A stretch of 64,000 nt of DNA, taken from positions 1 through 64,000 of the forward strand of contig JAEXXM010000042.1 of NCBI GenBank assembly GCA_023405815.1, written 5' to 3'. Made by a program: the position numbers and the translations under genes. The notes under the pieces were generated by a model. It was not told the DNA's origin and searched no databases. It was given only the letters and a program-made list of their open reading frames with translations. Positions 8,429 through 17,383 of this stretch are shown here, piece by piece. Source of the stretch: Pseudomonadota bacterium. Its GTDB lineage: Bacteria; Pseudomonadota; Alphaproteobacteria; Rhizobiales; Hyphomicrobiaceae. How positions within the stretch are numbered: the first letter of the stretch is position 1; the number at the start of each line of letters is the position of its first letter.

Positions 8429-8896
8429 ATGGCCGATCTTGACGAGATCTACAACTCGAAGCTCCTGGAGCTGGCGGCTCATATCCCCCATTCCACGCGC
8501 CTCCCCGAGCCCGACGCCACGGTGACGGCGCACTCCAAGCTGTGTGGATCGACCGTGACCATCGACCTCAACCTGGAGGACGACGTGGTGACGGGCTACG
8601 GCCAGACCGTGAAGGCGTGCCTCCTCGGCCAGGCGGCTTGTTCCGTCGTCGGCGCCAATGTCGTCGGCGCGACCACCGCTGAGATTCACGCCGTGTCCGC
8701 CGCCATGCGCCGGATGCTGAAGGAGAACGGCCCGCCCCCCACCGGGCGCTTTGCAGACCTCGCCATCCTGGAGCCGGTGCGCCACTATAAGGCCCGGCAT
8801 GGCTCCGTCCTCCTGGTGTTCGACGCGCTGGAGCGGGCGATTGCCGAGATCGAGGCAAAGCGCTCCGCCATGCCGGCCGGTGCCGCCACCGCCTAG
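8429..8896 (+). CDS. NifU/IscU-like iron-sulfur scaffold protein
   Basis: The 155-residue protein resembles the N-terminal domain of NifU/IscU. Cys39 in KLCGSTV and Cys64 in VKACLLGQAACS match the first two cluster ligands. The third conserved cysteine of IscU (the HCS motif) is not present; the only other cysteine is Cys71. It may be a divergent scaffold or a cluster-related protein outside the main Isc/Suf pathway. The start is ATG 8429, because the longer frame to 8309 has no conservation. It is divergent from folE and followed by a cupin gene. Confidence 0.8.
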   Translation: MADLDEIYNSKLLELAAHIPHSTRLPEPDATVTAHSKLCGSTVTIDLNLEDDVVTGYGQTVKACLLGQAACSVVGANVVGATTAEIHAVSAAMRRMLKENGPPPTGRFADLAILEPVRHYKARHGSVLLVFDALERAIAEIEAKRSAMPAGAATA

Positions 8897-8911
8897 AAGA
8901 GCAGGTCGCAC

Positions 8912-9376
8912 ATGGCAGTGATCCGCGATCCCCTGAAGCTCCCCGGCCGGCGCAGCACCATCTACCCTGCCGAATATGCCTCGGGCTTCGACAAGCGCAT
9001 CAAGCGCGCGCTCGGCGATGCCGGCGGCTTGACCCAGTTCGGCGTCAACATGACGACGCTCGAGCCCGGCGCGGTCTCCGCGCTTCGCCACTGGCACGCG
9101 AGCGAGGACGAGTTCGTCTTTATCCTTGAGGGGGAGGCGACGCTTATCACCGATGCCGGCGAGGAGCTGCTCGGCCCCGGCATGGCAGCGACATTCCCTG
9201 CCGGCGAGCCGAACGCGCATCAGCTCGTCAATCGCTCCGCCGCCCCGGTCACCTATCTGGAGATCGGCACACGGGCATCGGAGGACGAGGCGACCTATCC
9301 GGATGTCGACCTCCGCTTCATCAAGCGCGGTGGGCGCCGCAGCTTCGTGCGCAAGTCCGGCGAGCCGTACGAATGA
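8912..9376 (+). CDS. Cupin-domain protein
   Basis: This is a 154-residue single-domain cupin. Motif 1 is HWHASEDEFVFILEGEATLITDAG, with two histidines and a glutamate as metal ligands. Motif 2 is FPAGEPNAHQLVN. No signal peptide is seen. Substrate and activity cannot be inferred. Its stop overlaps the start of yidD by four bases (ATGA), and it follows the Fe-S scaffold gene by 15 bases, so these genes are likely cotranscribed. Confidence 0.85.
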   Translation: MAVIRDPLKLPGRRSTIYPAEYASGFDKRIKRALGDAGGLTQFGVNMTTLEPGAVSALRHWHASEDEFVFILEGEATLITDAGEELLGPGMAATFPAGEPNAHQLVNRSAAPVTYLEIGTRASEDEATYPDVDLRFIKRGGRRSFVRKSGEPYE

Positions 9377-9660
9377 GCCTCCCCGGCACGATCCTCAAAG
9401 CCCCGATCCACCTCTACCGCTGGACCCTGAAGCCCTACGTCGGCTGGAGCTGCCGCCATACGCCGACGTGCTCCGAGTATGCCCTGGAAGCGATCGACAG
9501 GAACGGAGCCTGGCGCGGCCTTTGGCTCACCATCTCGCGCTTGTCGCGCTGCCACCCGTGGGGTACGCGGGGCTATGACCCGGTGCCCGATCTGCGCGGC
9601 GAGAGCCATGCTCTCTCGCCGTGGCGCTACGGGCGCTGGCGCTGGAACGGGCCAAAATAG
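9373..9660 (+). CDS. yidD: Membrane protein insertion efficiency factor YidD
   Basis: This 95-residue protein carries the YidD signature: PTCSEYALEAIDRNGAWRG and CHPWG with the conserved cysteines, and an N-terminal amphipathic segment. YidD works with YidC during membrane protein insertion. In many bacteria it lies between rnpA and yidC; here it is away from them, coupled to a cupin gene by an ATGA overlap and followed by recO after 9 bases. Confidence 0.92.
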   Translation: MSLPGTILKAPIHLYRWTLKPYVGWSCRHTPTCSEYALEAIDRNGAWRGLWLTISRLSRCHPWGTRGYDPVPDLRGESHALSPWRYGRWRWNGPK

Positions 9661-9669
9661 CGAGCCACG

Positions 9670-10407
9670 ATGCAGTGGACCGACGAGGGCATCATCCTGT
9701 CCGTGAAGCCGCACGGCGAGACCGCCGCCGTGGTGGAGATCTTCACGCGCGCGCACGGCCGTCACCTCGGCCTCGTCCACGGCGGCCGCTCGCGCAAGCT
9801 GCGGCCCGTGCTGCAGACCGGCAACCACGTCGACGCAACCTGGAAGGCACGCCTTGCCGAGCACCTCGGGCATGTCGTCGTCGAGCTGCGCAAGGGCTAT
9901 GCCGCACAGGCGATGGACGACCCGCTCGCCCTCGCCGGCCTCGCCTCGCTGTGCGCCCTCGCCCGCCTGTTGCCGGAGCGCGATCCCCATCCTTCGCTGT
10001 TCGAGGTGGCGCTGTTTGTGCTCGGCTACCTTGATGAGCCGGACGTATGGCCGGCGCTCATGGTGCGCTGGGAGCTGACGCTGCTCGACGACCTGGGTTT
10101 CGGCCTCGACCTTTCTGCGTGTGCCGCGACGGGCGCCAACGATAACCTCATCTATGTCTCGCCGAAGTCTGGCCGCGCCGTCTCCGCATCCGCCGGCGCC
10201 GACTATAAGGACCGTCTGCTGCGCCTGCCGCAGTTTCTCACCAAGGGTCGCCAAGGCGCGGCGACGCTCGCCGACGTCATCGACGGCCTGGAGCTCACCG
10301 GACATTTCCTCGAAACCCGCGTGCTGATTCCGCGCGGGGAAGACATGCCTTCGGCACGCATGCGTTTCAGGGAGTTGATGCATCGCCGCGCCGCGGCGGC
10401 TGCCTAA
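9670..10407 (+). CDS. recO: DNA repair protein RecO
   Basis: RecO helps load RecA onto SSB-coated single-stranded DNA together with RecR. The 245-residue protein has the N-terminal OB fold (MQWTDEGIILSVKPHGETAAVVEIFTR, then HLGLVHGG) and the helical C-terminal domain. The zinc-finger cysteines found in some RecO proteins are absent, as in many alphaproteobacteria. Its last four bases overlap the stop of the convergent CAP-domain gene. Confidence 0.93.
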   Translation: MQWTDEGIILSVKPHGETAAVVEIFTRAHGRHLGLVHGGRSRKLRPVLQTGNHVDATWKARLAEHLGHVVVELRKGYAAQAMDDPLALAGLASLCALARLLPERDPHPSLFEVALFVLGYLDEPDVWPALMVRWELTLLDDLGFGLDLSACAATGANDNLIYVSPKSGRAVSASAGADYKDRLLRLPQFLTKGRQGAATLADVIDGLELTGHFLETRVLIPRGEDMPSARMRFRELMHRRAAAAA

Positions 10408-11093
10408 TTGCCCGGCTTGGTGTCGCCGATCTCGACGGTCACGCCCGCCGCTGTCGCCTTCAGCGAAAAGACCTGACCTCCGCGCGTCTCATAGCGTGCC
10501 CCAGCATTGGACTTCGGGCTGGTGTCGAATACGATCATGCCCGGAATGCACGCCGTGTGCGTGATGATCTCGCGCGGCGATACGGTGTTGGCCTCTCCAT
10601 TGAACTGGTAGGCGATGGCAGTCGGCGCCTCGTTCCTCACCTTGAAGCTGTACTTCGTCGCCTCCGGCCGCGCGAAAAGCTGCACTGCGATGTACTTCGG
10701 CTCGTGCGGCGCGGCCCGCACCACCGCCACGCCCGTTTCGGTCACGAACGGCAGCAGCATGTTCTTGCGGTGCCCGGGTGAGTTCTCCCACCCCTCCACC
10801 GCGCGCTTGGCATACTCGTCCGCCGTGAACCCCCGCGTATCGAGGATCGACGCGAGGTTCTCGCCCACCTGACAGTAGCGGTAGCCGGCGCCCCTGATAC
10901 GCTGTGCCGGCGTCGTCCCGTCAGCCGTATGCGACAGACCCTCGTAGCCCGTGAGCTTCCTGGCATAGGCGCGCGCTGCCGCCGCGAGCTGCGGATTCTG
11001 CCGCACCGGCGATAGCCTATGCTCGGCGCGGAAGGCATTCGTCATCTCGACGATCGCCGCCTCGGCGGCTGGAAGATCGGGAAGCACGGGCAT
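10404..11093 (-). CDS. CAP/SCP-domain protein
   Basis: The 229-residue protein has a CAP domain over residues 10-150: MTNAFRAEHRLSPV, the conserved histidine in LSHTADG, GENLA, and WENSPGHRKNML. The remaining 80 residues are a beta-rich extension with two cysteine-free repeats of unknown type. There is no convincing signal peptide, although the family is usually secreted. Bacterial members have no agreed activity. Its ATG (11093-11091) shares one base with the stop of the upstream membrane protein gene (TAATG), indicating translational coupling. Confidence 0.82.
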   Translation of the reverse strand: MPVLPDLPAAEAAIVEMTNAFRAEHRLSPVRQNPQLAAAARAYARKLTGYEGLSHTADGTTPAQRIRGAGYRYCQVGENLASILDTRGFTADEYAKRAVEGWENSPGHRKNMLLPFVTETGVAVVRAAPHEPKYIAVQLFARPEATKYSFKVRNEAPTAIAYQFNGEANTVSPREIITHTACIPGMIVFDTSPKSNAGARYETRGGQVFSLKATAAGVTVEIGDTKPGN

Positions 11094-11464
11094 TAGCCGT
11101 CGCCTCGCGAGGTCTCGACGTGGAACTTGTGCAGCACGCGATGGAAGATCGGCGCCAGCACGAAGCCGGTGGCGATCACGACCACGAGCCCGGAGTACAG
11201 CGCATAGAAGCCGGCGAAGATCTTGCCGCCCTGCGTATGCAGCTCCGCCGCGGGGCCCATGCTGGACAGGATCATCGAGGCGTTGAGGAACGCGTCCGTG
11301 AGCGACATGCCCTCGAAGTACATGTACCCGGCGATGCCGAGAACGAGGCTCGGCAGGATAAGCACGAGCGCGAGCCCGATGGCGCGCGCCATGCGCTCGG
11401 CGAACACGATGCGCGTCGCCACTCTCTGGTGCCGTTTCTCGAAGCTGGACAGGCTAATGTCGAT
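11093..11464 (-). CDS. Small two-helix membrane protein, uncertain start
   Basis: The conserved-looking part is about 110-124 residues with two hydrophobic helices. The first is LALVLILPSLVLGIAGYMYF; the second follows FAGFYALYSGLVVVIATGFVL. Between them FLNASMILSSMGP resembles the pore-helix region of two-helix channel-like proteins. I know of no assigned function. The start is a problem: AGGAGA lies six bases before an ATC at 11464, while the first ordinary in-frame start downstream is GTG at 11422, which has no good ribosome-binding site. It is coupled to the CAP-domain gene. Confidence 0.65.
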   Translation of the reverse strand: MDISLSSFEKRHQRVATRIVFAERMARAIGLALVLILPSLVLGIAGYMYFEGMSLTDAFLNASMILSSMGPAAELHTQGGKIFAGFYALYSGLVVVIATGFVLAPIFHRVLHKFHVETSRGDG

Positions 11465-11620
11465 GGCCGTTCTCCTCGCGTCCGCACCCCGAAATTTAGG
11501 CCGTCCCGGGGCTGCCAACAATGCAACTTCGCGCGTTATGCCGATGTTGACTGTGGGGCTATACTCAACTCGTGCCGGCCCGCAGCCGGTACAGCCAGTA
11601 AGGAGCTTTGAAGCCGAATT

Positions 11621-12079
11621 ATGAGCCGCGCCTTCGTCAAAGAGCAGGAAAGCATCGACGAGCTGCCCGAGCGCCTGATCTCCGAGCACCCGAACCTCGT
11701 CACGAAGGAGGGGCTTGCGCAGATCGAGGCCGAGCTCGCGCGCTTCGATGCGGCGCACGCCGCGGCGCAGATCGCCGGTGATCGGGAGGGCATGGCGACG
11801 ACGGCGCGCGATTTGCGCTACTGGAGCGCGCGCCTGGCGAGCGCCGAGCTGGTGCCGCCCCCGGCCGACAACGCCCAGGTGCACTTCGGCTCGACCGTCA
11901 CCATCGAGCGCGAGGACGGGCGCAAGCAGACGTATCGCATCGTCGGCGAGGACGAGGCCGACCCCGGTAAGGGCTCGATTTCCTACGTCTCGCCGCTGGC
12001 GCGTCAGCTCGCCGGCAAGTCCGTCGGCGACACCATCACCGTCGCCGGCTCCGAAGCCGAAATCACCGCGATCACGTAA
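11621..12079 (+). CDS. GreA/GreB family transcription elongation factor (divergent)
   Basis: This 152-residue protein resembles Gre factors. An N-terminal coiled-coil region (TKEGLAQIEAELARFDAAH to ARDLRYWSARLASAELV) is followed by an FKBP-like C-terminal domain (VHFGSTVTIER, YRIVGEDEAD, SPLARQLAGKSVGDTI). The acidic coiled-coil tip of canonical GreA (GDLSENAEY) is missing; here it reads REGMATTARDL. It may therefore bind RNA polymerase without stimulating transcript cleavage. A canonical greA is at 27.2 kb. It is divergent from the small membrane protein gene. Confidence 0.85.
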   Translation: MSRAFVKEQESIDELPERLISEHPNLVTKEGLAQIEAELARFDAAHAAAQIAGDREGMATTARDLRYWSARLASAELVPPPADNAQVHFGSTVTIEREDGRKQTYRIVGEDEADPGKGSISYVSPLARQLAGKSVGDTITVAGSEAEITAIT

Positions 12080-12088
12080 GTGCCTACT

Positions 12089-12214
12089 GGTCATCCTCGG
12101 CTTTATGCCGAGGATCCATGTCTCCGCCTGCTCCGGGCATCAAGGTTCGATGCAACATTCGCCGCACGGAGCCTGCTGAGCCCTGGGTCCTCGGGACATG
12201 CCCGAGGATGACAG
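12089..12214. repeat. REP/BIME-like palindromic element, copy A
   Basis: Two short palindromes face each other. The first is GTCATCCTCGG-CTTTATG-CCGAGGATCCA near 12090-12118, and the second is the mirrored form GGGTCCTCGGGACATGCCCGAGGATGAC near 12184-12212. The same architecture recurs at 19.4 kb and 54.7 kb. It lies between two convergent genes, the usual position for such elements. Confidence 0.75.
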
Positions 12215-12227
12215 AAGCAAGGGAAGG

Positions 12228-13043
12228 TCAGCTCCCCTGCCCGACGGGGAAGTCGCGCGCCCAGCTCGCGCCGTCACTGTCGCGCGCCTCAATGCGCAAC
12301 GCGGTCGCGCCGTTGGTGCGGTAGTCGAACTCGATGACAGGGTCCTGCGCCATGGTCATCGACCCCGTCATCGCGAACACGCGCTCTTCGCCCTGCTTCA
12401 CCTCGAGGTCGGTGATGATGCGCAGCGGCACGTAGAGCAGCGTCAGCTGGTCGAGCACCATGCCGGTGTGGTTGGGGTGCATGATCTTGAGCCGCGCCCG
12501 CGGCTCGATCTCGGTTGCCGCCGCCTGCTTCTTCGACAGCGGCTCGAGGCTCATCTTGCCCATGTTGGCCGCGATCTCCTCCGGGCTGCCCGACGGCGGC
12601 GCCGAGCACGCCGCCTGGCCGCCGGCGAAGCGCACGAACCTCTCCGCCATGTAGAGCTGGCCGTCGGAGGCCTCGATGACGGCGCGCACGTCGGTTGCCG
12701 CATTGAGCCGCAGCTTGGTGGAAAGATGCACGTGCTCGCGCGCCCCGCCGAAGTCGAACCGGGCGGCGACAGGGGAGGGGTTCTCGTCGACAATGAGGGT
12801 GATGCCGCGCACGCTGCGTCCGTCGGCGAAGCGGGCCTCGACGTCGATCGGTACGGCGCGCTGGTCGAGCGGGCGGAAGGGTGCCGTGAGCTGCACGATG
12901 TCGCCGGCCGGCTGGATGGTGCGCCCGGCGAACACGCCCGCCTGGATCTCGTCCCACGCCCTGCCGGCGAGAGCCGCGTTCGTGCCCATAAAGGCAAACC
13001 CCACGGCGGCGACCAGGGCGAGCATCCGTTGAGAGCGGCGCAT
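12228..13043 (-). CDS. Quinoprotein dehydrogenase-associated SoxYZ-like carrier
   Basis: This 271-residue secreted protein has a signal peptide (residues 8-26, ending ALAG). It fuses a SoxY-like first half to a SoxZ-like second half (residues 170-265, KIMHPNHTGMVLDQLT). This fusion is typical of the carrier found near PQQ-dependent alcohol dehydrogenases in methylotrophs; its role is not established. No quinoprotein dehydrogenase, cytochrome or PQQ gene is visible in the window. It is the main hint of methylotrophy here. Confidence 0.82.
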   Translation of the reverse strand: MRRSQRMLALVAAVGFAFMGTNAALAGRAWDEIQAGVFAGRTIQPAGDIVQLTAPFRPLDQRAVPIDVEARFADGRSVRGITLIVDENPSPVAARFDFGGAREHVHLSTKLRLNAATDVRAVIEASDGQLYMAERFVRFAGGQAACSAPPSGSPEEIAANMGKMSLEPLSKKQAAATEIEPRARLKIMHPNHTGMVLDQLTLLYVPLRIITDLEVKQGEERVFAMTGSMTMAQDPVIEFDYRTNGATALRIEARDSDGASWARDFPVGQGS

Positions 13044-13186
13044 GCGGCGATTCCCTCGTTCTTTTATGCGCGTCGATTATGCCTTCCCGCGCCAATTGCC
13101 ACAATAACCCGCGTACTGAGCTAGTGGTGCCTCGCAAGGAATCTGCCGCGGGCGGCAAAGCCCAATGATGTCATAGGGCTGCCAAC

Positions 13187-13789
13187 TCACTTGTGAGCGG
13201 GGAGCGTCAGGCTGCGCGCGAGATCAAGGCAGCGGCGGAATGCGCCGAGGTCGGAGAGCATGCGCTCGGGCGGCACCTCCTCGGTGACGAACTCGCCGCC
13301 GGCATCCTCGATCGCCACCGCGATCATCAGGTTCTCGGCGAGGCCGAAATCCTCGATGGCGGCAACGTTGCTCTCTTGGTCCCAGGACGCGCGCGCAACC
13401 TCTGTCGCCTGCCGGACGCGGGTCGCATAATCCACGGGCGTGTTCGAGTAGCCGAGCACCGGTCGCCCCAGCGCCTGCATGAAGCCGATCTCGAACGCGG
13501 TGCCGACGTCCATCGATACGCCGCGGAAGGGCGTGCAGTTGGCGATGAGGAGATCGCAGGAGCGCATCAGGCGCTCGTTGGCGTGGCTGATGCGGCGCGC
13601 GATCTCCTGCGCCGACAGGTGCTCGGCGCCTTCGATGACGTTGTCGAGCGGATAGATACCCTGAAAGCCATACTCGGCGCAGAGCCGCTTCTTCGTCTCC
13701 CCTTGCTCGGTGGCATCCGGAAAGAACACCTCCGGCCCGGCGAGATAGATGCGCGGCCGAGGGAGCATGTCGCTTGCTATGTCAGGCAT
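13187..13789 (-). CDS. Nucleoside 2-deoxyribosyltransferase family protein
   Basis: The protein has about 200 residues with the family features: IYLAGPEVFFPDA at the N-terminus, LLIANCTPFRGVSMDVGTAFEIGFMQALGRPVLGY in the core with the catalytic glutamate in FEIG, and a conserved end. The enzyme exchanges bases between deoxyribonucleosides or hydrolyses them. The start ATG at 13789 overlaps the last eight bases of the DUF817 gene, suggesting coupling. An upstream ATG at 13822 would add a basic stretch without family similarity. Confidence 0.85.
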   Translation of the reverse strand: MPDIASDMLPRPRIYLAGPEVFFPDATEQGETKKRLCAEYGFQGIYPLDNVIEGAEHLSAQEIARRISHANERLMRSCDLLIANCTPFRGVSMDVGTAFEIGFMQALGRPVLGYSNTPVDYATRVRQATEVARASWDQESNVAAIEDFGLAENLMIAVAIEDAGGEFVTEEVPPERMLSDLGAFRRCLDLARSLTLPAHK

Positions 13790-14723
13790 TGGCGGCTTGA
13801 GGCGTCTCGGTCGCGCCGGCATCTGGGCCCGGAGCTTGCGCAGGGACGGCCCGCTCCATCGGCTTCTTGATCAGCGCGACCAGCGTATAGCTGATGATGA
13901 GCAAGAGGAACCAGGAGCCGAACTTGCCCGCGCTGACGAGCGACCAGCCGGTACGCTGGCTGGGATAGAGCCAGGTCTTGGTGAACGTGCCGACGTTCTC
14001 CGCCACCCAGATGAAGGCTGTGACGAGCACGAGGCCCAGCAGGAGCGGCATCCATCGGTGCGCGCGCCAGTTGACGAAGTAGACCCGCGTGCGTGCGAAA
14101 AGAATGGCCGCTGCAATGAACAGGGCCCAGCGCATGTCGGGCAGATAATGATGCGCGAAGAAATTGACGTAGATCGCCACGCTCAAGGCGACGAGCCACG
14201 CCGTCGGCGGGTGCGCCTTGAACTCGAAGTGGAAAAGCGTCCACGCGCGGCACAGATAGCTGCCGATGCACGAGTACATGAACCCGGAGAACAGCGGCAC
14301 GCCGGCGATGCGGAAGAAGCACTCCTCGGGATAGACCCAGGATCCGACCGAGGTTTTGAAGATCTCCATCACCGTGCCGACCACGTGATAGGCGGCGATG
14401 ACTTTTGCTTCCTCGATCGTCTCCAGGCCAAACCCCAGCAGCGACACCTGCAGGAACAGCGCCGCGAGGAACAAGAAGTCGTAGCGCGCCAGCGCCGCCT
14501 CTTGCGGGTAGAAGAGGTGCGTCGCGATCAGCAGGAAGATCATCATTCCGCCGAACAGGCAGGCCCACGCCTGCTTCATGCCGAAGCGGAGGAACTCATA
14601 GATCGCGGCCGACGCGGGGCGCCGGCTCATGTGCGCGCCGATGCGCGCCTCCGCGTCGATGAAGTGGCGCAGTATGGGCCAGGCTGACGCGCCGCTGCGC
14701 GCCGTCGTCGTATCGTCGTGCAA
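13782..14723 (-). CDS. DUF817 integral membrane protein
   Basis: This 313-residue protein has about eight hydrophobic helices and matches the DUF817 family, with landmarks YEFLRFGMKQAWACLFGG, SWVYPEE and GSYLCRAW. Its function is unknown. A cytosolic N-terminus (MHDDTTTARSGAS) precedes the conserved part, which begins near residue 25. It is followed by the overlapping deoxyribosyltransferase gene. The C-terminal 20 residues are proline- and alanine-rich. Confidence 0.88.
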   Translation of the reverse strand: MHDDTTTARSGASAWPILRHFIDAEARIGAHMSRRPASAAIYEFLRFGMKQAWACLFGGMMIFLLIATHLFYPQEAALARYDFLFLAALFLQVSLLGFGLETIEEAKVIAAYHVVGTVMEIFKTSVGSWVYPEECFFRIAGVPLFSGFMYSCIGSYLCRAWTLFHFEFKAHPPTAWLVALSVAIYVNFFAHHYLPDMRWALFIAAAILFARTRVYFVNWRAHRWMPLLLGLVLVTAFIWVAENVGTFTKTWLYPSQRTGWSLVSAGKFGSWFLLLIISYTLVALIKKPMERAVPAQAPGPDAGATETPQAANA

Positions 14724-14843
14724 GCGATGCTCGCTCAGGAAGCTGGCGGACCGGCGCAGGATGAGCGCTTACTGTGCCAAAAATTCGGCCCCGCGATCCT
14801 GCAACCGCGTTGGCGATGGACCGCGAAGCGACGATGCTCCTGC

Positions 14844-15032
14844 TCACGGGCGGGCCGTCAGGCCAAGCCATCCGAGCGTCGTGGCTATCACGCCGATCAC
14901 CCAGCTCACCCAAACGGGCACCGATGTCGAAGCTATCACGACATCCCATCCCGCGAGTGCTCGCGTAAGCTGCAGCAGGGCCATGAGTATGAAGATGGTC
15001 CCGGCAATGTAAGAAAAGGTTCTGGCAGTCAT
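14844..15032 (-). CDS. Small two-helix membrane protein
   Basis: The 62-residue product is mostly two hydrophobic helices (residues 6-27 and 38-58) with a short loop carrying SVPVWVSW. The pattern is that of small conserved alphaproteobacterial membrane proteins of unknown function. It starts at ATG 15032. It is separated from DUF817 by 120 bases and from rpoD by a terminator, so it may be its own transcription unit. Confidence 0.6.
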   Translation of the reverse strand: MTARTFSYIAGTIFILMALLQLTRALAGWDVVIASTSVPVWVSWVIGVIATTLGWLGLTARP

Positions 15033-15098
15033 GACCGATCCTCGCCGACACGTGGCGAAGCATGCAGCAATCGTTCTACGAGCCCGTGGAGAAAGCCG

Positions 15099-15136
15099 AT
15101 AAAATTAAAGCCCCCGAAGATTTCTCTCCGGGGGCT
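15099..15136 (-). terminator. Rho-independent terminator of rpoD
   Basis: On the minus strand AGCCCCCG (15136-15129) pairs with CGGGGGCT (15116-15109) around a 12-base loop. A TTAATTTTATC tract (15108-15099) follows. It starts 21 bases after the rpoD stop codon. Confidence 0.88.
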
Positions 15137-15156
15137 CGTCGGGAATCTGATCTCGA

Positions 15157-17196
<2,040 letters not shown>

Positions 17197-17383
17197 GGGC
17201 TCGTATCCCGCTCTATCCGTGCCATCTCGGCATGCGACAATCCGTCGCAGGTTTGACTAGTATCTTACGCACCAGGGCTAGCGCGTGCCGTGGGCGTCCA
17301 CCCGTTCCCCTTTACCTCCCGCGCCGCACGCGCGGGCCTCATAGCTCAGCCGTCGCACGCAAGGAGCACGCCAATAAGCCCGG

